In this document: positions 59,177-64,000 of the stretch, piece after piece
How the letters are laid out: every line of letters starts with the position of its first letter
How positions within the stretch are numbered: position 1 is the first letter of the stretch
From: Mesonia sediminis
Lineage (GTDB): Bacteria > Bacteroidota > Bacteroidia > Flavobacteriales > Flavobacteriaceae
Direction: 5' to 3'
DNA: 64,000 bases
NCBI RefSeq assembly: GCF_042684705.1
Contig: NZ_JBHULZ010000041.1
Span: 620,001-684,000 of the forward strand
Notes under the pieces: model-generated
The model's database searches: none
The model's input: the letters and a program-made list of their open reading frames with translations, nothing else
Told to the model about the DNA's origin: nothing
Translations under genes and position numbers: made by a program

Positions 59177-60016
59177 ATGAAAGCATTATTCGATCTGGTT
59201 TCACATAAATGCAGTAAAGCGGTAACCGAAAGCTATAGCACCTCATTTTCTATGGCCACGAAATTACTGGCACCAAGTATTCGCCAAGATATTTATAATA
59301 TTTACGGATTTGTGCGCTTTGCTGATGAAATCGTAGATTCTTTTCACGACTATGATAAGGCGTATTTATTTGATCGTTTTGAAAAAGATTTGCAAGATGC
59401 ACTTGAGCATAAAATCAGTTTAAATCCTATACTTAATGCTTTTCAAGAAACGGTATATCGCTATAATATTCAGCCCGAGCTGTACCAAGCTTTTATGCGA
59501 AGTATGAAAATGGATCTCACCAAAAAACAATACCATACACATCAAGAGTACCTAGATTACATTTACGGCAGCGCAGATGTGGTGGGTTTAATGTGCTTAA
59601 AAGTTTTTGTAAAAGGCGACGAAAAAAAATACAATCAACTCAAAGATGATGCGATGCGTTTGGGCTCAGCTTTTCAAAAGGTAAACTTTTTAAGAGATCT
59701 AAAAGCCGATCACGAAGACCTCAACCGTACTTACTTTCCAGAAACTAATCTTAACGAGTTAGACGAAACGAGTAAACAAAAAATAATTCAAGAAATAGAA
59801 ACCGATTTTGCCAGCGGCTTACGCGGAATTGTTAAGCTTCCCGTCGAAGCTAAATTGGGCGTATATACCGCTTATATTTATTACTCGAAACTATTAAGTA
59901 AATTAAAAAATACACCATCTTTGCAAATCAAGGAAAAACGAATTCGTGTTTCTAATTATCAAAAATTTGGCTTAATGGCGCAATGTTATGTGTCTTACCG
60001 ATTAAAATTAATTTAA
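59177..60016 (+). CDS. crtB: Phytoene synthase
   Basis: The 279-residue squalene/phytoene synthase joins two geranylgeranyl diphosphates to phytoene. The two Asp-rich motifs are ADEIVDSFHD (Asp50 and Asp54) and LRDLKADHEDLNRTYFP. It starts 2 bp after crtI. The GGPP synthase (crtE) is not in this window. Confidence 0.95.
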   Translation: MKALFDLVSHKCSKAVTESYSTSFSMATKLLAPSIRQDIYNIYGFVRFADEIVDSFHDYDKAYLFDRFEKDLQDALEHKISLNPILNAFQETVYRYNIQPELYQAFMRSMKMDLTKKQYHTHQEYLDYIYGSADVVGLMCLKVFVKGDEKKYNQLKDDAMRLGSAFQKVNFLRDLKADHEDLNRTYFPETNLNELDETSKQKIIQEIETDFASGLRGIVKLPVEAKLGVYTAYIYYSKLLSKLKNTPSLQIKEKRIRVSNYQKFGLMAQCYVSYRLKLI

Positions 60017-60018
60017 CT

Positions 60019-60468
60019 ATGCAAGTATTTTATTGGATATTAGTATTTCTGGCTACTTTTTTCTTTATGGAGTTTATGGCTTGGTTTACACATAAATATA
60101 TTATGCACGGCTTTTTATGGAGTCTTCATAAAGATCACCATCAAAAAGATCACAGCCACTGGTGGGAACGCAACGATTTATTCTTTATTTTTTATGCTTT
60201 GGTTAGTATAGGTTGTTTCCTTTTGTGGCGATATGAGGACATATGGTTTGCACTGCCCATCGGTTTAGGTATTTTTGCCTATGGTCTAGCCTATTTTACG
60301 GTACACGATATTTTTATTCATCAACGTTTTAAAATGTTTCGAAATGCTAATAACTGGTACGCTAGAGGCATAAGACGTGCACACAAAATTCATCACAAGC
60401 ATTTAGGTAAAGAAAAAAGTGAAAACTTTGGAATGCTAATCGTACCTTTCAAATATTTTAAAAAATAA
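60019..60468 (+). CDS. crtZ: Beta-carotene hydroxylase
   Basis: The 149-residue membrane di-iron enzyme hydroxylates the beta-ionone rings to give zeaxanthin. The His-rich motifs are HKYIMH (25-30), HKDHHQKDH (about 37-45), HDIFIH and HKIHHKH. I used the ATG at 60019; an upstream in-frame start at 59983 would overlap crtB and adds non-conserved residues. It begins 2 bp after crtB. Confidence 0.95.
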   Translation: MQVFYWILVFLATFFFMEFMAWFTHKYIMHGFLWSLHKDHHQKDHSHWWERNDLFFIFYALVSIGCFLLWRYEDIWFALPIGLGIFAYGLAYFTVHDIFIHQRFKMFRNANNWYARGIRRAHKIHHKHLGKEKSENFGMLIVPFKYFKK

Positions 60469-60492
60469 ACTACCTCAAGGCATCAACGGCTT

Positions 60493-61638
60493 ATGCTCAA
60501 TACTGGCTTTCATTATGTAATTGTTGGTGCAGGATGTGCAGGACTACAACTTGCCTTAGCTTTGGCTGAAGAAACCCAAGCAACAAATAAGAAAATAGCT
60601 TTAATCGATAAGCGTAGGCCCCGTGAAAACGATAAAACCTGGTCATTCTGGGAGGCTGGTGTAGGGAAATGGGATAGCATTCTATCTTCTTCTTATTCAT
60701 ATGCTTTTTTTAAAGCACCAAACACAAAGCTAAAGCTTAAACTGACTCCGTATACCTATAAAAGCCTTAACGCCGCAGATTTTTATAATTACTCATTTGA
60801 GAAGTTAAAGGCCTACCCTCATGTAATTTTTATAGAGGAAGAGGTTGTTGGAATTCAAGAAAACAGAAAGAAAGCAATTGTCACCACCGCTTTGTGTAGT
60901 TACCATTGCAGCCATGTTTTTGACAGTAGAATTCCAGCGGCTTTCTATAACCAAAACCGCTACCTTAAAATTCAGCAGCATTTTAAAGGAATAAGAGTTA
61001 AAACAAAAAATCCCGTTTTTAACACCCAAGCCTTTACAATGATGGACTATCGCTTATCTTATCCCAACAGTACCAGCTTTATGTATGTTTTGCCTTATAG
61101 TCCAAATGAAGCTTTAATCGAATTTACCTTTTTTAGTCCGTTTACGGTAAAAGAAAGTGTTTATGATCAATACAACAAAGACTACCTCAAGAATTATCTA
61201 AACACAACAGATTTTGAAATTTTAGAAACCGAAACGGGCAATATTCCGATGAGTAATTACCCTTTTCATAAACACCACACGAGCCGCATCACAAAAATCG
61301 GCACCGGAGGGGGTTGGGTGAAACCCTCTAGTGGTTATTCTTTTAAAAATACCGAAAAAAAAGTCAAACATATAATCAAAAACATCCAGAAAGATAGATT
61401 TCCTTCTTATGGTCTTTACAGCAAAAAATACAATTTCTACGATACTATATTTCTAAAAGTTTTACATGATAACAACCATTTAGGTCCTTGGTTATTTACT
61501 CAATTTTACACAAAAAATTCTGTACCCACTATGTTTCGATTTTTAGATGAAGAAAGTCGATTTAAAGAAGAGTTTAAAATTATGCGAAGTCTTTTTAGCT
61601 GGGCATTCATCAAAGCTTTTTTTCAAACCCGCTTTTGA
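60493..61638 (+). CDS. crtY: Lycopene beta-cyclase
   Basis: The 381-residue flavoprotein cyclises the ends of lycopene. The FAD-binding start is YVIVGAGCAGLQLALALAEE and the family motif DKTWSFWEAG follows. The C-terminal helices (LFTQFYTKNSVPTMFRFLDE) are typical of flavobacterial CrtY. It closes the operon, 24 bp after crtZ, and ends directly against the opposite TlpA gene (stop to stop). Confidence 0.93.
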   Translation: MLNTGFHYVIVGAGCAGLQLALALAEETQATNKKIALIDKRRPRENDKTWSFWEAGVGKWDSILSSSYSYAFFKAPNTKLKLKLTPYTYKSLNAADFYNYSFEKLKAYPHVIFIEEEVVGIQENRKKAIVTTALCSYHCSHVFDSRIPAAFYNQNRYLKIQQHFKGIRVKTKNPVFNTQAFTMMDYRLSYPNSTSFMYVLPYSPNEALIEFTFFSPFTVKESVYDQYNKDYLKNYLNTTDFEILETETGNIPMSNYPFHKHHTSRITKIGTGGGWVKPSSGYSFKNTEKKVKHIIKNIQKDRFPSYGLYSKKYNFYDTIFLKVLHDNNHLGPWLFTQFYTKNSVPTMFRFLDEESRFKEEFKIMRSLFSWAFIKAFFQTRF

Positions 61639-62199
61639 TCAATCGGATAATAATTGATCTAAAATATTTCTTGTTTTATCGCTGTTCCAACTTGCCGCTC
61701 CTGTTTTTTCTAGCACGATCTTCCCTGATTTATCAATAAAAAAAGTTGTTGGTAAAGCATTGCTTTGTAAATTAGTAGGAGGCTGACTTTGCGGATAATA
61801 TACAGGCATGCTATAATTGTGTTTATCCACAAAAGCTTTAACCTTACTCGCATCATCTTGGGTAATAAAATAAAAACGTACACGATCTTTATAAGCAGTG
61901 TACAAGTTTTCAAAATCGGGCATTTCGGCTACGCAAGGCGGACACCAAGTTGCCCAGTAGTTTAAAACGATAACCTCTCCTTCAACCTCTTTCAAGTTAT
62001 GCATTTGTCCATTTGCATCGCGCAAGGTCCAAGAAAAAGATTCTAAGCGCTTTTGGTCAGCGGCATCTTTCATACTCGGACTAAAAGAAATAATTCGGTT
62101 TACCGTAACCATAATAGGCATTCGAGTTTGCGGAATGATTAGTAAAATCAAGAACAACCCAAATAAAATACTACTCCAGTGTTTTTTAAGAAACTTCAT
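61639..62199 (-). CDS. TlpA-family disulfide reductase, membrane-anchored
   Basis: The 186-residue protein has an N-terminal membrane helix (about residues 9-25) and a periplasmic thioredoxin fold with WATWCPPCVAEMPDF (CxxC) and the cis-Pro SNALPTTFFI. It is likely to reduce disulfides, for example in cytochrome maturation. It is convergent with crtY. Confidence 0.9.
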   Translation of the reverse strand: MKFLKKHWSSILFGLFLILLIIPQTRMPIMVTVNRIISFSPSMKDAADQKRLESFSWTLRDANGQMHNLKEVEGEVIVLNYWATWCPPCVAEMPDFENLYTAYKDRVRFYFITQDDASKVKAFVDKHNYSMPVYYPQSQPPTNLQSNALPTTFFIDKSGKIVLEKTGAASWNSDKTRNILDQLLSD

Positions 62200-62237
62200 T
62201 TTTAGGTTTAGTCGATTATATACCTTAAAACTAACAA

Positions 62238-62263
62238 AAAAGCCCCTGAAATCAGAGGCTTTC
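62238..62263. terminator. Terminator between aconitase and the TlpA gene
   Basis: AAAGCCCCTG and CAGAGGCTTT pair over most of their length around a 4-nt loop, with A and T runs. It ends the aconitase transcript on the minus strand. Confidence 0.75.
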
Positions 62264-62289
62264 TTAGATATTTAAATAGAATTTCTGGC

Positions 62290-64000
62290 TTAAGCATTCA
62301 TCTTCTTAATCAAGTTAAGCGCAGAACCTTCTTTATACCATTCGATTTGATTCTCGTTGTAAGTATGATTTGCTTTTATCACATCTTTAGAACCATCGGC
62401 GTGTACCACTTCAATGGTTAACGGCTTGCCCGGTGCAAACGATTCTAAATCCGTAAAGTTAAAAGTATCATCTTCCTGAATTAAATCATAATCGGATTCA
62501 TTCGCAAAAGTGATTCCCAACATACCTTGTTTTTTCAAGTTGGTTTCGTGAATACGGGCAAAAGATTTTACCAATACTACATATACCCCAAGGTGTCTAG
62601 GCTCCATAGCAGCGTGCTCTCGTGAAGAACCCTCACCGTAGTTGTGGTCTCCTACTACAACGGTAGGAATACCTGCAGCTTTGTATTCACGCTGAGTATC
62701 GGGAACACCTCCGTACTCGCCAGTCAATTGATTTTTAACAAAGTTGGTCTTCATGTTAAAGGCATTAACCGCACCAATCAAACAGTTGTTTGAGATGTTA
62801 TCAAGATGCCCTCTAAAACGCAACCAAGGTCCGGCCATTGAAATATGGTCGGTAGTACATTTACCATGTGCTTTAATTAACAATTTAGCACCGATGATAT
62901 TTTTACCGTCCCAAGGCTCAAATGGTGTTAACAATTGTAGACGCTCAGATGTTGGCGCTACTTTAACTTCTACCGAGCTACCATCTTTACGAGGTGCTAC
63001 ATAACCCGGATCTTCAACATCAAATCCTTTAGGAGGAAGTTCTAATCCTTTTGGTTCTTCTAGCATTACCTCTTCCCCATCTTCATTGATTAGTTTATCG
63101 CGTGTAGGATCAAAATCTAATCTTCCCGAAATTGCAATTGCGGCTACCATTTCTGGCGAACCTACAAATGCGTGGGTATTTGGGTTTCCATCGGCACGTT
63201 TTGAGAAGTTTCGGTTAAACGAGTGCACAATAGTATTTTTCTCTTCGCCCTTACGGTCGCTTCTATCCCATTGCCCAATACAAGGTCCGCAAGCATTGGT
63301 AAAGATGGTTGCATCTAAATCTTCAAAAATTTGAAGCAATCCATCGCGCTCAGCCGTATAACGAATTTGCTCTGATCCTGGGTTGATTCCGAAATCTGAT
63401 TTTGCTTTTATGTTTTTATCTACTGCTTGTTTAGCAATCGAGGCGGCACGAGTAAGATCTTCATAAGAAGAGTTGGTACAAGAACCAATAAGTCCCCAAT
63501 CTACTTGAATAGGCCAACCATTCTTTTGCGCCTTCTCGCTCATTTCTGAAATAGGAGTAGCTAAATCTGGAGTAAATGGTCCGTTTAAATGCGGCTTAAG
63601 CGTTGACAAGTCAATTTCGATAACTTCATCAAAATACTGCTCTGGGTTCGCGTAAACTTCGTCATCTCCCGTCAAGTACTCACGCACTTCGTTCGCAGCA
63701 TCGGCCACGTCATCACGATTAGTTGCGCGCAAGAAACGCTCCATAGAGTCATCGTAACCAAAGGTTGAAGTAGTTGCTCCTACTTCGGCTCCCATATTAC
63801 AAATGGTTCCTTTTCCTGTACAAGACATAGCCTTAGCTCCTGGCCCAAAATATTCTATAATCGCACCAGTACCTCCTTTTACGGTTAAGATACCTGCTAC
63901 TTTTAAAATTACATCTTTAGAGGCCGTCCATCCGTTTAATTCACCGGTTAACTTTACCCCGATTAATTTAGGGAATTTCAACTCCCAAGGCATTCCCGCC
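62290..64000 (-). CDS. acn: Aconitate hydratase (partial; N-terminus outside window)
   Basis: This TCA-cycle enzyme interconverts citrate and isocitrate. The 570 residues visible are the C-terminal part of the usual roughly 755-residue mitochondrial-type aconitase. The frame continues to the window edge before the internal Met at 63993 (preceding codons read Ala-Gly). The 4Fe-4S cysteines are in GSCTNSSYEDLTRA and TNACGPCIGQWDRSD. The swivel domain has VVGDHNYGEGSSREHAA. It is transcribed before the terminator at 62238. Confidence 0.95.
   Translation of the reverse strand, partial: AGMPWELKFPKLIGVKLTGELNGWTASKDVILKVAGILTVKGGTGAIIEYFGPGAKAMSCTGKGTICNMGAEVGATTSTFGYDDSMERFLRATNRDDVADAANEVREYLTGDDEVYANPEQYFDEVIEIDLSTLKPHLNGPFTPDLATPISEMSEKAQKNGWPIQVDWGLIGSCTNSSYEDLTRAASIAKQAVDKNIKAKSDFGINPGSEQIRYTAERDGLLQIFEDLDATIFTNACGPCIGQWDRSDRKGEEKNTIVHSFNRNFSKRADGNPNTHAFVGSPEMVAAIAISGRLDFDPTRDKLINEDGEEVMLEEPKGLELPPKGFDVEDPGYVAPRKDGSSVEVKVAPTSERLQLLTPFEPWDGKNIIGAKLLIKAHGKCTTDHISMAGPWLRFRGHLDNISNNCLIGAVNAFNMKTNFVKNQLTGEYGGVPDTQREYKAAGIPTVVVGDHNYGEGSSREHAAMEPRHLGVYVVLVKSFARIHETNLKKQGMLGITFANESDYDLIQEDDTFNFTDLESFAPGKPLTIEVVHADGSKDVIKANHTYNENQIEWYKEGSALNLIKKMNA

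Overview
The window is chromosomal DNA from a member of the Bacteroidota, almost certainly a marine-type Flavobacteriaceae. The evidence is the low GC content, the Bacteroidota promoter pattern (TTTG, about 19 bp, then TAnnTTTG) upstream of many genes, and three lineage-typical features: type IX secretion components and cargo (PorQ, C-terminal sorting domains), a fused CcoNO cbb3 oxidase, and a TonB-dependent receptor cluster. A carotenoid operon of flavobacterial layout supports the same placement. I cannot name the genus. A 10-N assembly gap lies at 16880-16889.

Layout. (1) 1-2002, minus strand: an MBOAT O-acyltransferase and a truncated SGNH-like partner. (2) 2003-3143: gene-free, filled with dispersed-repeat fragments. 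(3) 3144-15542, plus strand: a surface-polysaccharide locus with a UDP-ManNAc dehydrogenase (wecC), a flippase, a nitroreductase-like protein, a pyruvyl transferase, six glycosyltransferases and an EpsG-type polymerase. GC content jumps at both edges, including inside the last glycosyltransferase, so the middle looks like an exchanged cassette. (4) 15541-16889: a short tandem repeat, an 11-codon remnant of a four-helix-bundle (IVP) gene, and three 423-bp tandem units. Each unit is a small GIY-YIG nuclease gene between inverted palindromes; the array ends in the assembly gap. (5) 16890-17110: stable-RNA-type promoters on the minus strand point into that gap, so an unassembled rRNA operon is likely there.

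(6) 17429-25940: DoxX-like, AlkB-like and TIGR03643 genes, an S1/P1 nuclease, a DUF819 membrane protein, a lipoprotein, dnaK and L-serine dehydratase. (7) 25993-29199, minus: glutamate dehydrogenase, truncated haemoglobin and a CoA transferase. (8) 29262-37905, minus: a full cbb3 oxidase set (ccoI, ccoS, ccoNO, ccoQ, ccoP, ccoG, ccoH and a SafE-like protein). Two FNR-like boxes lie at identical spacing from their promoters. (9) 38124-44021: a DUF6029 protein with a TlpA thioredoxin, then a divergent run of two Omp28-type proteins and a T9SS cargo protein.

(10) 44095-49627: cmk and porQ, an FKBP lipoprotein with acidic repeats, an S4-domain protein, a phosphoribosyltransferase, shikimate kinase, two identical tRNA-Lys genes, a tRNA-Leu and a small cysteine-rich protein. 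(11) 49722-56569, minus: TonB receptor, DUF4876 lipoprotein, DUF6850 beta-barrel and di-haem peroxidase, behind a Fur-like box. (12) 56810-61638, plus: a CarH-like MerR regulator followed by crtI, crtB, crtZ and crtY, predicted to make zeaxanthin from GGPP under possible B12-based light control. (13) 61639-64000, minus: a TlpA protein and the C-terminal three quarters of aconitase.

The best candidates for something undescribed are the GIY-YIG/inverted-palindrome unit, the recombination breakpoint in the polysaccharide locus, the iron-linked TonB/DUF4876/DUF6850/peroxidase cluster, and the duplicated eight-cysteine mini-protein.
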